A stretch of DNA of 64,000 nucleotides from Ohtaekwangia sp036786105 (GCF_036786105.1 NZ_DAIQRQ010000008.1:1-64000), one strand, 5' to 3'; shown: positions 26,436 to 35,117, numbered from the stretch's first letter. A program made the numbers and translations. Notes: generated by a model from the sequence alone, not told the origin.

Positions 26436-26598
26436 GCGTTCTGTCTGAGTTATTGCAAAGATGGCAAATTTATCCCAATATTGCACCCTTTGTTGGAGGA
26501 CGTAAAGTCGTTAACCGTTGTTGGTAAGTCTGTGTGTGCCGGGTTTGTGTAGGGAATTAAAAAATAGATCACATGGCAGTAACACAAAGTTGTTTAAC

Positions 26599-26649
26599 GA
26601 TACGCGTTTAACTACCAAAATCATTTAACAATTAACGGATAACGGTATA
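26599..26649 (+). repeat. Heptad array NNNTAAC before the decarboxylase start
   Basis: Reading back from the ATG at 26651 the units are GGTATAC, GGATAAC, AATTAAC and ATTTAAC; two more imperfect units lie near 26599-26612. The array abuts the start codon and would form the ribosome-binding region. Confidence 0.65.
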
Positions 26650-26650
26650 C

Positions 26651-28042
26651 ATGAAGAGCTACCGCGAGCTGATTGAACAGACCTTCGAGTTTCCTCAAAA
26701 AGAATTTAAGGTCCGCGACCACGAATTGCTGTTTAACGATGTTCCCCTGATGGACATCATTAAGCAATATGGAACCCCCCTGAAACTAACATACCTTCCG
26801 CGCATAAGCGAAAACATCCGATCGGTACAAGCGATCTTTAACAACGCGCTGGAGAAATTCAAATACAACGGCAAATACACCTATTGCTATTGTACCAAGT
26901 CATCGCACTTTTCTTTTGTACTGGAAGAAGCGCTGAAAAATGAAGATGTGCACATGGAAACATCTTCTGCGTTTGATATTCCGATCGTGCGTGCACTGTA
27001 TGCCAAAGGAAAGATTACCAAAGACACATACGTACTGTGCAACGGTTTTAAAATGCCGCTGTACACCCGCTATATTTCAGAATTGCTCAACGATGGTTTC
27101 CACAATTGCATTCCGATTCTGGATGAGATGGGCGAATTCGAGGAATATGAGAAGAATGTAAAGGGATCGTATCGTGTAGGAATACGCGTAGCAGCAGATG
27201 AAGAGCCGAAGTTCGAGTTCTATACTTCCCGCCTAGGCATCCGCTATAGCGATATTATACCTTTCTATAAAGACAACATTGAAAAGAGCAGCAAGGCATC
27301 GCTCAAGATGCTGCACTTCTTTATCAATACCGGTATTAAAGATACGGCCTATTACTGGAGTGAGCTAAGCCGCTTCGTCTTCAAATATTGTGAGATGAAG
27401 AAGATTTGTCCTACGCTGGATTCTATTGACATTGGCGGTGGTTTCCCGATCAAGACTTCGCTTACTTTCCACTATGACTATAAATACATGATCGAGCAGA
27501 TCGTGGAAAATATCAAGTGGATATGCGATAAGAACAACGTGCCGGTGCCGAATATCTTTACCGAATTTGGCAGCTATACCGTAGGTGAAAGTGGGGCGGT
27601 GCTCTACAATGTAATTGACCAGAAACTGCAGAACGATAAAGAGCTGTGGTATATGATCGATGGCTCGTTCATTACACACTTGCCGGATGCATGGGGATTG
27701 AATCAGAAATATGTATTGCTGGCCTGCAACAAGTGGGATGATCCCTATCACAAGGTAAATATGGGTGGTCTTACCTGCGACAGCATGGATTACTATAACT
27801 CCGAAGCACATACCGGCGAAGTGTTCCTGCCGATGATCAACGATGAAGAGCCGCTATATATTGGCTTCTTCCATACAGGCGCTTACCAGGAATCGCTGGG
27901 AGGTTATGGAGGTATTCAACACTGCCTGGTACCTGCTCCTAAACACGTATTGATCGATCGCAATGAAGATGGAGAGATAACCACACGCCTCTTTGCCGAA
28001 GAGCAAACGAGCGAAAGCATGTTGAAGGTGTTGGGATATTAA
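26651..28042 (+). CDS. speA: Biosynthetic arginine decarboxylase (short Bacteroidota type)
   Basis: A 463-residue fold-III PLP enzyme of the alanine racemase/decarboxylase superfamily. The PLP lysine is in YCYCTKSSHF (Lys83), the phosphate-binding glycines are in DIGGGFPIK, and the second active site segment around GLTCDSMD carries the conserved Cys-Asp. It is much shorter than E. coli SpeA (658) because it lacks the inserted helical domains; Bacteroidota enzymes of this length are annotated as arginine decarboxylase, giving agmatine. Divergent from arginase. A strong terminator follows. Substrate identity is inferred from family and context. Confidence 0.85.
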   Translation: MKSYRELIEQTFEFPQKEFKVRDHELLFNDVPLMDIIKQYGTPLKLTYLPRISENIRSVQAIFNNALEKFKYNGKYTYCYCTKSSHFSFVLEEALKNEDVHMETSSAFDIPIVRALYAKGKITKDTYVLCNGFKMPLYTRYISELLNDGFHNCIPILDEMGEFEEYEKNVKGSYRVGIRVAADEEPKFEFYTSRLGIRYSDIIPFYKDNIEKSSKASLKMLHFFINTGIKDTAYYWSELSRFVFKYCEMKKICPTLDSIDIGGGFPIKTSLTFHYDYKYMIEQIVENIKWICDKNNVPVPNIFTEFGSYTVGESGAVLYNVIDQKLQNDKELWYMIDGSFITHLPDAWGLNQKYVLLACNKWDDPYHKVNMGGLTCDSMDYYNSEAHTGEVFLPMINDEEPLYIGFFHTGAYQESLGGYGGIQHCLVPAPKHVLIDRNEDGEITTRLFAEEQTSESMLKVLGY

Positions 28043-28063
28043 TACCTTTTGAGAAATATTGTG

Positions 28064-28099
28064 ATGGTGATCCGGCGCGAAACCGGATCGCCATTTTTT
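28064..28099 (+). terminator. Terminator after the arginine decarboxylase
   Basis: A GC-rich stem (GGTGATCCGG with CCGGATCGCC, one G-T pair), 7-nt loop and ATTTTTT tail, 22 bp after the stop. Confidence 0.85.
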
Positions 28100-28129
28100 A
28101 TAAATATATACCTGCGTCTATCTACCTGT

Positions 28130-28999
28130 ATGAGAACTTATCTTATTCAATTCTTTTTTGTTTTCACTTCATTTACAACGCTGGCTCAAACCAGCGAGCG
28201 TATAACTGAATATTTTGATAAAGACTGGAAAACAGTTTCCGATAAACACCTGGCCTCTTATTACCGGACAATAGAATACAGGGATGACGTGATCATGCTA
28301 CGTGATTATTTTATATCGGGTAAAATTCAAATGGTTGCAGAATGTGTTGAGGTTGATCCTAAGCCAATTTTTGATGGAAAGGTAACCTGGTATTATGAAA
28401 GTGGCGGAATAAAATCAGAAGGAACTTACAAAGAAAATGAGAAGGTAGGAACGTATAAAACCTACTATGAGAATGGCTCGCTTGAAATGGAAGAAATGCA
28501 TTTTCGGAAGAAAGAAGCCAAGAGCAAGTATATACATTTCTTCTCGCCATCTGGTGTAGAGTTACTCCCGAATGGGAAAGGAGTTATACAGACCAGTACT
28601 AACAAAGATGGTAATTCCTATAATGAGGTGGAGGATTCGGTGCTGGTAGCGTCTTTCACCGTAAGTAAGATTACAAATGATACGACTTTTGGTGTAACCG
28701 AGAATATGGCCGAGTATAAAGGCGGCTTGAATGGGTTAGCGGGTTATTTGCAAGGTGCAGTAAAGTATCCCAGCCAAGCGCGTAGAGCGGGAACACAGGG
28801 AACTGTGTACGTCTGCTTTATAGTTGACAAGCAGGGGGCTGTAAAAGATAGCTATGTAATAAAAGGTATAAGCCCGGAATGCGATGCAGAGGCACTCAGA
28901 GTGGTGTCGGCAATGGAAAACTGGATACCAGCCAGGCACAAAAGCATTCCAGTCAAATCGCGATTTGTACTGCCTATAAAATTTAAGATCGGAAGGTAA
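28130..28999 (+). CDS. TonB C-terminal domain protein with MORN-like repeats
   Basis: About 289 residues: a signal peptide (about 1-20, MRTYLIQFFF...LAQ), two MORN-type repeats (WYYESGGIKSEGTY, TYYENGSLEMEEM) and a C-terminal TonB domain (YPSQARRAGTQGTVYVCFIVDKQG). It lacks the N-terminal membrane anchor and Pro-rich spacer of a true TonB, so it is more likely a periplasmic or surface protein using the TonB fold than an energy transducer. The ATG at 28130 follows the upstream terminator and begins with a signal peptide, so the longer GTG form at 28049 is rejected. Confidence 0.8.
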   Translation: MRTYLIQFFFVFTSFTTLAQTSERITEYFDKDWKTVSDKHLASYYRTIEYRDDVIMLRDYFISGKIQMVAECVEVDPKPIFDGKVTWYYESGGIKSEGTYKENEKVGTYKTYYENGSLEMEEMHFRKKEAKSKYIHFFSPSGVELLPNGKGVIQTSTNKDGNSYNEVEDSVLVASFTVSKITNDTTFGVTENMAEYKGGLNGLAGYLQGAVKYPSQARRAGTQGTVYVCFIVDKQGAVKDSYVIKGISPECDAEALRVVSAMENWIPARHKSIPVKSRFVLPIKFKIGR

Positions 29000-29008
29000 A
29001 GACATAAA

Positions 29009-29047
29009 CAGAAGCCGGATATTGATAGTATCCGGCTTCTGTTTTTT
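29009..29047. terminator. Bidirectional terminator
   Basis: A 13-bp perfect stem (29009-29021 with 29029-29041) and a 7-nt loop, between convergent genes ending at 28999 and 29059. The T-run follows on the plus strand. Confidence 0.85.
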
Positions 29048-29058
29048 GAAAGTATCAA

Positions 29059-29901
29059 TCAATACTTCCCGCCAAATCCTAACGCTACTTCTTTAAAGTC
29101 TGAAGGGATAGTGAAATCAGATGCCGGTAATGATTGCTTGTTGATCTCTTTTACTTCCATTACCATGTTTCCTTGCGGCATGTACATTTCCACTTTCAGA
29201 GGAACACCATCAATCTTATCGAAGTATATGCGCTGGTTGCTGCTCATGCGCTGGTTCGCCATGCTCTTCATGTCCCAGTCTTTTATTTCCGTAGTAGACC
29301 AAAGAATCTGATGCAGCGTGTGGCCTTCCGATGTATAGTCAACCGTATATTTTGTGCAGGTATAGCCGAGTATCTTGGCCGTTTCTGATGTCTTGGTAAC
29401 TTTTACATCTGCGTTTTGCTTCGACTGTTGCTGTTGCTCTGTGTTGTTGGGTAGCACTGAATATGTTTTGTCTTTGCGGTCAATCTTGTACGATTGATTT
29501 TTGTCTTTCAGGTATAGTATTTCCATGTTGGCCATCATGCCGCCTTCCATCTGCATCAGCGTATTGCTGTCTTTTATTTTTACTATCATGCCCTTGGGCA
29601 TCATGGCCGACATATCGCCACTCTGCATCATTTTCATGGCGCTCTCCATCTGTGCTTTAAGCTGAGGGTTGGAATCCATCATGGCTTTGAACTGCGGATC
29701 GTTCATCTTAGCTTCCATCTCTTTCATCTTAGCCTGATTGGCAGGATCATTCATTTTTTTCTGCGCATCTTCCATTTGTGCTTTCATCTTCGGATCGGTG
29801 ATCGTCATTGTAAAGCTCCACTTGATAATGCCTTGAAAGGATTGCGCCCGACTCTGCATTATCAACACAAGCAAGGCGAAGGTGAAGAATAGTTTTTTCA
29901 T
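29059..29901 (-). CDS. DUF4412 protein with Met-rich helical segment
   Basis: 280 residues with a signal peptide (about 1-19), then a Met/Lys-rich helical stretch (about residues 37-100, with repeats such as AKMKEMEAKMNDP and QFKAMMDSNPQLKAQM) and a C-terminal beta-rich DUF4412 domain (ILGYTCTKYTVDY...). DUF4412/GLPGLI-like proteins are common exported proteins of Bacteroidota with no known function. The Met-rich insert resembles the NP-rich helices of STI1-type domains by eye, which is only a suggestion. A heptad array precedes the start codon. Convergent to the TonB-domain gene. Confidence 0.8.
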   Translation of the reverse strand: MKKLFFTFALLVLIMQSRAQSFQGIIKWSFTMTITDPKMKAQMEDAQKKMNDPANQAKMKEMEAKMNDPQFKAMMDSNPQLKAQMESAMKMMQSGDMSAMMPKGMIVKIKDSNTLMQMEGGMMANMEILYLKDKNQSYKIDRKDKTYSVLPNNTEQQQQSKQNADVKVTKTSETAKILGYTCTKYTVDYTSEGHTLHQILWSTTEIKDWDMKSMANQRMSSNQRIYFDKIDGVPLKVEMYMPQGNMVMEVKEINKQSLPASDFTIPSDFKEVALGFGGKY

Positions 29902-29908
29902 GGTGTTC

Positions 29909-29957
29909 GTTACAGGTTAATCGTTATTAGTTAGCCGTTAATCGCTATCCGTTATCG
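29909..29957 (-). repeat. Heptad array NNNTAAC before the DUF4412 start
   Basis: Read on the minus strand the units are GATAACG, GATAGCG, ATTAACG, GCTAACT, AATAACG, ATTAACC, TGTAACG, then AACACC and the ATG: seven in-register 7-nt units. Confidence 0.75.
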
Positions 29958-30002
29958 TCATCATTACTTCAAGTCAGGTGGAAACAGCTGACTTCATACA
30001 TG

Positions 30003-30036
30003 TAACGATTAATGGATAACGGATAATGGACAACAG
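30003..30036 (+). repeat. Heptad array NNNTAAC
   Basis: Units GTAACGA, TTAATGG, ATAACGG, ATAATGG, ACAAC run in strict 7-nt register. Inverse in orientation to the array at 29909-29957. Confidence 0.65.
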
Positions 30037-30117
30037 CAATCAATTTAGAAAGAATCTCTTAATCTCCGCATTTGCCTACATCAAAGTGTGGCGGTAACTA
30101 TTGCTCCGTTATGCTTT

Positions 30118-30125
30118 TACCTTTG
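30118..30125 (+). promoter_or_regulatory. -7 promoter element for the EF-G paralogue
   Basis: TACCTTTG matches TAnnTTTG. It would give a leader of about 150 nt, which includes the open frame at 30192-30296. Confidence 0.4.
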
Positions 30126-30279
30126 GTGTTTTTGCCTTAACTTCCATTAAGCTTTCCTTCCTTTTTGTTTCAACAATAAAAACTGCCGCCTATGAAAACT
30201 TCATGGGACCTGCTGTCACCAGGCGTGACCAATCAACGGCCATCCTTATTTTCATTCCTCCACCTTAAATGCTACAGCC

Positions 30280-32409
30280 ATGATGAAAGTTTATGACAAC
30301 AAGCACCTCAAGAACATTGTTCTGCTGGGGGCGCCCAAGGCCGGCAAGACCATGCTGGCCGAAGATATGCTCTACGAAGCCGGTATTGTGCACCGGCGGG
30401 GCTCTATTGAGGGGAAAAATACAGTTTCTGATTACCATGAGATTGAACAGGAACGTGGCAACTCAGTGTTTGCATCTACACTACACACAGAATGGCACGA
30501 CTATAAAATCAACATCATCGATACGCCCGGTTTCGATGACTTTATAGGAGAGATCATCTCATCGGTGCGTGTGGCAGATACCTGTGTGATGATTGTGAAT
30601 GCCCAACATGGCGTGGAAGTAGGTACGGAGCTTATCTGGAACTATGTCGATCAGTTTCAGAAACCAACAATTTTTGCAATAAACCAGATCGATCACCCCA
30701 AAGCTGATTTTGATACCGCGCTACATTCTCTGCGCGAGCGCTTTGGCAATGCCGTAACACAAATGCAATACCCGGTAAACCAGGGCGAGGGTTTTAACGC
30801 TATTATCGACTTGCTGCGAATGGTAATGTATAAATTTCCACCGGAAGGAGGGAAGCCACAGAAACTTCCTATACCGGATAATGAAAAAGAAAAAGCAAAT
30901 GCCTTGCACAATGCATTGGTAGAGAAAGCTGCGGAGAACGATGAACAACTCATGGAGAAATACTTCGCCAAGGGCACGCTTGATGAAGATGAGATGCGCG
31001 AAGGATTAAAACTCGGCATGATCCATCACGATGTATTTCCCGTGTTTGTGATGTCGGCTAAACGCAACATGGGCAGTGGCAGGATGATGGGTTTTATTGA
31101 TAACGTAGCACCCGCCCCCTGCGAAGCTATACCAGAAAAAACAGTGGATGGTAAAGAGGTAAAATATGATCCTGCCGCACCCGCAGTGCTGTTTGTGTTT
31201 AAATCGCATATCGAGCCTAACCTCGGCAAGCTTACCTTCTTTAAAGTTATTTCAGGAGAAGTAACAACATCGTCTGAATTGATCAACAGCCAGACCGGAG
31301 CTTCAGAACGCATTCATCAGCTCTTTATCATGGATGGTAAATCCAGAACGCCTGTCGATCGGTTGATTGCGGGAGATATAGGCGCTACGCTGAAATTAAA
31401 AGATACCTTCACCAATCAGACGCTGCATGCAAAAGGATTTGATGTCACGATCAACCCGATAGAATTTCCGGAACCACGCATTCGTACAGCGGTGATTGCA
31501 TTGAGCAAAAACGATGATGAAAAAATAGGAGAAGTATTACAGAAGATACACCAGGAAGATCCCACCATTGAGGTAGCATATTCCAGGGAGTTGCGGCAAT
31601 TGATCATCTCGGGCCAGGGAGAATTACACCTGGCTGTATGTAAATGGTTTTTGGAAAATGTATATAAACTTCATGTGAACTTTGAAAGTCCGCGCATATC
31701 GTATCGTGAAACCATACGCAAGGCGGCCACAGCCAGCTACCGTCATAAAAAACAATCGGGCGGTGCCGGGCAATTTGGTGAAGTGCATTTGAAGGTAGAA
31801 CCCTTTATCGAAGGTATGCCAGATCCTGCGGAATATAGTGTGCGTGGTAAAGAGGTGATCGATCTTGAATGGGGCGGTAAACTTGTATTCTATAATTGCA
31901 TTGTGGGTGGCGTGATCGATGCGCGATTTATACCTTCGATATTGAAAGGAGTGATGGAAAAAATGGAAGAAGGTCCCATCACCGGTTCGTACGTGCGCGA
32001 TGTACGCGTGATGGTATACGATGGAAAAATGCACCCGGTTGACTCCAACGATATATCATTCAAGATCGCAGGTATGATGGCCTTTCGCGAAGCATTTCTG
32101 AAAGCAGAACCGCAGCTGCTGGAGCCTATATACGATGTAGAGGTAATGCTGCCCGAAGAAGTGATGGGCGAAGTAATGGGCGATCTGCAAACACGAAGAG
32201 CACTCATTATGGGAATGGATAACCGGGGCAATTACCAGGTAATAAAAGCCAGAGTACCTTTGGCAGAGCTGGATAAATATTCCACAGCGTTGCGCTCACT
32301 TTCGCAGGGGCGAGCCAGGTTTACACAACGTTTCTCAGATTTTGTACCCGTATCGTTCGAACTGCAACAAAAACTTGCCAAGTCGCTGCAGGTACTCGAA
32401 GAAGTTTAG
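30280..32409 (+). CDS. Elongation factor G paralogue lacking the catalytic His
   Basis: A 709-residue EF-G-type translation factor with all five domains, but divergent G motifs: P-loop GAPKAGKT (17-24) is kept; switch I reads EQERGNSVFAS (56-66) instead of EQERGITI; switch II reads DTPGFDDF with Phe85 where EF-G has the GTPase His; G4 reads NQID instead of NKMD. Loss of the His predicts little or no GTP hydrolysis. A Bacteroides EF-G2 without GTPase activity is known to support translation during starvation and gut colonisation; this protein may be its counterpart. It begins at one of two adjacent ATGs. The canonical fusA is not in the window. Confidence 0.9.
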   Translation: MMKVYDNKHLKNIVLLGAPKAGKTMLAEDMLYEAGIVHRRGSIEGKNTVSDYHEIEQERGNSVFASTLHTEWHDYKINIIDTPGFDDFIGEIISSVRVADTCVMIVNAQHGVEVGTELIWNYVDQFQKPTIFAINQIDHPKADFDTALHSLRERFGNAVTQMQYPVNQGEGFNAIIDLLRMVMYKFPPEGGKPQKLPIPDNEKEKANALHNALVEKAAENDEQLMEKYFAKGTLDEDEMREGLKLGMIHHDVFPVFVMSAKRNMGSGRMMGFIDNVAPAPCEAIPEKTVDGKEVKYDPAAPAVLFVFKSHIEPNLGKLTFFKVISGEVTTSSELINSQTGASERIHQLFIMDGKSRTPVDRLIAGDIGATLKLKDTFTNQTLHAKGFDVTINPIEFPEPRIRTAVIALSKNDDEKIGEVLQKIHQEDPTIEVAYSRELRQLIISGQGELHLAVCKWFLENVYKLHVNFESPRISYRETIRKAATASYRHKKQSGGAGQFGEVHLKVEPFIEGMPDPAEYSVRGKEVIDLEWGGKLVFYNCIVGGVIDARFIPSILKGVMEKMEEGPITGSYVRDVRVMVYDGKMHPVDSNDISFKIAGMMAFREAFLKAEPQLLEPIYDVEVMLPEEVMGEVMGDLQTRRALIMGMDNRGNYQVIKARVPLAELDKYSTALRSLSQGRARFTQRFSDFVPVSFELQQKLAKSLQVLEEV

Positions 32410-32478
32410 TCTCATGCGTATCAAGTACCGAACCGGTATATATACTATATTGAGCCGTAATAATTTTTAAACCGGCTT

Positions 32479-32976
32479 ATGGGATACAATTGGAGTAAAT
32501 TTACAAAGCGCGTTAGTATAAATTCAGATACTGAAACGATATATACCTGTTGGGCTACACCACAGGGACTCGAAAGCTGGTTTTTGAGGTTAGCGGCCTT
32601 TACAAAACCGGGTAACGTTCTGCGCGATTCAACGGCGCGGGTACAGGCGGGCGATACTTATCGTTGGCTCTGGTACGGATACGGCGATGATACCGCAGAA
32701 TACGGCGAAGTTCTAGAAGCAAACGGGAAGGATCGCTTTCGTTTTACATTTTCAGGTGGATGTATAGTAACCGTGCGGATCATCCGCGAGCAGAATGAAA
32801 CATTATGTGAACTGACTCAGGAGAATATACCGCTTACAGAACAGGGAAAAGTAGATTATCACCTGGGCTGTATGAAAGGCTGGACGTTCTACCTCACCAA
32901 CCTGAAATCTATACTGGAAGGCGGCATCGACTTGAGAAATAAGAACGAGAACCTCCACGATGTGATCAATGCATAG
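32479..32976 (+). CDS. SRPBCC (AHSA1-like) ligand-binding domain protein
   Basis: 165 residues with the START/AHSA1 pattern: an N-terminal strand leading to ETIYTCWATPQGLESWF, a curved sheet, and a long C-terminal helix (GCMKGWTFYLTNLKSILEGG). AHSA1-type proteins bind hydrophobic ligands or act as co-chaperones; the ligand is unknown. No signal peptide. Starts at ATG 69 bp after the EF-G paralogue and may be co-transcribed. A bidirectional terminator follows. Confidence 0.85.
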   Translation: MGYNWSKFTKRVSINSDTETIYTCWATPQGLESWFLRLAAFTKPGNVLRDSTARVQAGDTYRWLWYGYGDDTAEYGEVLEANGKDRFRFTFSGGCIVTVRIIREQNETLCELTQENIPLTEQGKVDYHLGCMKGWTFYLTNLKSILEGGIDLRNKNENLHDVINA

Positions 32977-32986
32977 ATACTAAGCT

Positions 32987-33095
32987 ATTAAGCAGAAAGC
33001 CCAAAGTTTAAAGCTTGCTAATATTATAAAATGAAAAAGCAGAAAGGGTACCTACCGCTTTCTGCTTTTTACTTTCTGCTTTAAACTTTTTCTTA
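32987..33095. repeat. Heptad arrays flanking a terminator
   Basis: GCAGAAA, GCCCAAA, GTTTAAA on the left (from about 32994) and TCTGCTT, TTTACTT, TCTGCTT, TAAACTT, TTTCTTA (33061-33095) on the right are in 7-nt register. Confidence 0.6.
33034..33070. terminator. Bidirectional terminator
   Basis: A 13-bp perfect stem (33034-33046 with 33058-33070) with A/T ends, between convergent genes ending at 32976 and 33099. Confidence 0.8.
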
Positions 33096-33098
33096 AGG

Positions 33099-33608
33099 CT
33101 ATTCACTCTTGCAGGGAGCAATTTCTTGCCGTCCGTTTGCTGCGGTGGCAGCAGTGCCGATGTTGCCGGCTGCAAGAATTATATTTTTGTTCTCGCCCGT
33201 GGCAGAAAGATGTACCTTCAAACAGGCATTCAGTGCTATAAGTTGCTTATAGGTTACTGTCGATTCATCGGCAGCGGTGGTAAGCAGGGTTTCGCTTTTA
33301 CCCGTTGTGCCGGTTACAGGAGTGAGCTGTGCATATACAGTAGCGCCATCCGTTGCTACATCTCCGAGGTGAATATGTACCGGAAATTCCAGGTTGCCTT
33401 CGGTTCCGCTAAGTGTTACTGATATCAACGTGCTGCCGTTCTTTTTCTCCTTCAGGGTAACCGTACCATCAATGTTGTACTCAGAACCTGCAGTCAGGGC
33501 ATATACCGTCTCATTGCCGGTAAAATCATTGTCATTGCTTGTTGTCTCGCTGTCCTGGCAGGCCATTACGCAGGCAGCCATCAGCACTCCCCAGATCATC
33601 TTTTTCAT
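33099..33608 (-). CDS. CHRD-like lipoprotein
   Basis: 169 residues. The leader ends at a weak lipobox (VMAC, Cys17), then a low-complexity spacer rich in Ser/Asn/Asp. The beta-rich core contains PVHIHLGDVATDGATVYAQL and a late ACLKVHLSATGE segment, resembling the CHRD fold (paired histidine strands) of exported bacterial proteins. The function is unknown. It is flanked by terminators or promoters on both sides and is divergent from the LPP20 gene at 33753. Confidence 0.6.
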   Translation of the reverse strand: MKKMIWGVLMAACVMACQDSETTSNDNDFTGNETVYALTAGSEYNIDGTVTLKEKKNGSTLISVTLSGTEGNLEFPVHIHLGDVATDGATVYAQLTPVTGTTGKSETLLTTAADESTVTYKQLIALNACLKVHLSATGENKNIILAAGNIGTAATAANGRQEIAPCKSE

Positions 33609-33752
33609 ATTAAGCCTGTAGATTTGTATAAAGGTAAAAAAATTAGCGTTTCTAAAACATTTCCAACCTCTTTCACCCGTAGATTTGTTCGCGCGGTAAA
33701 ATTGGCACGGAATGTGGCAATATTCTAACGCTTCATCGCTTAAGGTTATTTT

Positions 33753-35117
33753 GTGAAACGACTTCTAACGCTACTCATACTCCTGGCCGGATGCAGCCCG
33801 AAGGTGCAACCGCCTGATCCGGAATCGCTCAAACCAGCCTGGCTTAAAACAGAGCCTTACCAGGATGGTTACTATACCGGCATTGGTCACAGCACCAAAG
33901 ACGGTAATACCAACTATATACAGGCGGCCAAGAAAAGCGCGCTCAATGACCTTATCTCCGATATAAAGGTAAATGTATCGAGCACTTCTGTGCTAAGTCA
34001 ATTTGAAGCCGATAAGAAATTTACAGAGCAATACGAGCAGATCATCAAAACGACCACGGCTGATGAAATTGAAGAGTTTGAACTGGTAGATGCGTGGGAA
34101 GATGCGAGTAACTACTGGGTATATTATCGTCTTTCTATAGCACGGTATAAACAGATTAAAGAAGAACAAAAACGAAATGCAACGTTGCTCGCTACTGATT
34201 ACTTGCAGAAAGCACGGCAGGCAGAAAAAGACGGTGAGCGCCTGCAATCAGTAAGCTTTTACTTTCAGGCATTTCGCAGTATTGAAAAATACCTGGGCGA
34301 AGCCATTCGCGTAACTATCGATAACAAAGAAGTATTGCTGGTGAACGAAATCTATGCCTCCATTCAAAGTGTGCTGGATAAGATCAACGTGCGGGTAGAT
34401 CCCACAGAAATCGAATTGAACCGCAGGGTAAATCAGAGTAGCCAGACCGTTATAGCAAAAGCTACCTATAAAGACACGGGCAAACCGGCTGCCGATATGC
34501 CGCTATATGCTGCCTTCGAAAAAGGAGCTGGTGATGTGTTTCCCAATTATAAAGCGGATGAAAAAGGCAATGCCAAGATTTTGCTGAACAAAATAAGCTC
34601 AAAAGATCTGGAACAAACTGTAGTTGTAAAAGTAGATATTGACGGGTTGAGTGGTACGAGTGGTTCGCCCGTATATAAACTGATAGCCGGTACATTGAAT
34701 GTGCCGCGTGCGCAGGTTACGTTAAAAGTACAACGCCCCGTGGTATTTATGACGGCCGATGAAAAGAGCTTCGGACAAAACAAAACAACCTTTCAGATCA
34801 GCAATAAACTGAAGAACCTGCTGGCCAACAATGGTTTTGAATTTACGGAAGATAAACGTGGTGCCGATCTTTGGTTTGATGTAAAAGCGGACTCTGAAAA
34901 AGGCTCGATCTCCGGTAGCATCTATATCACCTACCTTACCAGTGTTATTCGCGTAACGGCTATTAAAGAGGGAAAAGAGATTTATGCGGCAACGCTCGAT
35001 CGCATTAAAGGCTATGGCCTGGATTACGACAAATCCAGCATCGATGCGTATAACAAATCCGTTGAGACACTTGAAAAAGAGCGGATGAACGAATTGTTGA
35101 ATACTGTGCTTCAATAG
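33753..35117 (+). CDS. LPP20 family lipoprotein
   Basis: 454 residues. Lipobox LAGC (Cys14) predicts a lipid anchor. Then comes the LPP20 domain (about 25-140: PAWLKTEPYQDGYYTGIGHSTKDG, a Lys-rich helix and ISDIKVNVSS). A Ig-like beta-domain (about 220-330) and a C-terminal mixed domain follow. LPP20 proteins are outer-membrane lipoproteins, related to proteins of the flagellar/antigen type in Helicobacter; their role here is unknown. It is followed after 108 bp by a second LPP20-like lipoprotein, probably in one unit. Confidence 0.82.
   Translation: MKRLLTLLILLAGCSPKVQPPDPESLKPAWLKTEPYQDGYYTGIGHSTKDGNTNYIQAAKKSALNDLISDIKVNVSSTSVLSQFEADKKFTEQYEQIIKTTTADEIEEFELVDAWEDASNYWVYYRLSIARYKQIKEEQKRNATLLATDYLQKARQAEKDGERLQSVSFYFQAFRSIEKYLGEAIRVTIDNKEVLLVNEIYASIQSVLDKINVRVDPTEIELNRRVNQSSQTVIAKATYKDTGKPAADMPLYAAFEKGAGDVFPNYKADEKGNAKILLNKISSKDLEQTVVVKVDIDGLSGTSGSPVYKLIAGTLNVPRAQVTLKVQRPVVFMTADEKSFGQNKTTFQISNKLKNLLANNGFEFTEDKRGADLWFDVKADSEKGSISGSIYITYLTSVIRVTAIKEGKEIYAATLDRIKGYGLDYDKSSIDAYNKSVETLEKERMNELLNTVLQ

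Larger units (their letters stand above)
26294..26650. other. Divergent intergenic region between arginase and arginine decarboxylase
   Basis: No gene is seen. It contains the structured palindromic element at 26323-26435 and a heptad array directly before the decarboxylase ATG. No textbook -33/-7 pair was identified for either gene, although CATCTTTG (minus, near 26456) is one base from the -7 consensus. Confidence 0.6.
29902..30279. other. Intergenic region with inverted heptad arrays
   Basis: No firm gene. It holds two NNNTAAC arrays in opposite orientation (29909-29957 minus, 30003-30036 plus) flanking a small hairpin (29971-29977 with 29988-29994), a TACCTTTG -7 element at 30118, and a 34-codon open frame (30192-30296) running into the next gene. 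Confidence 0.55.
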
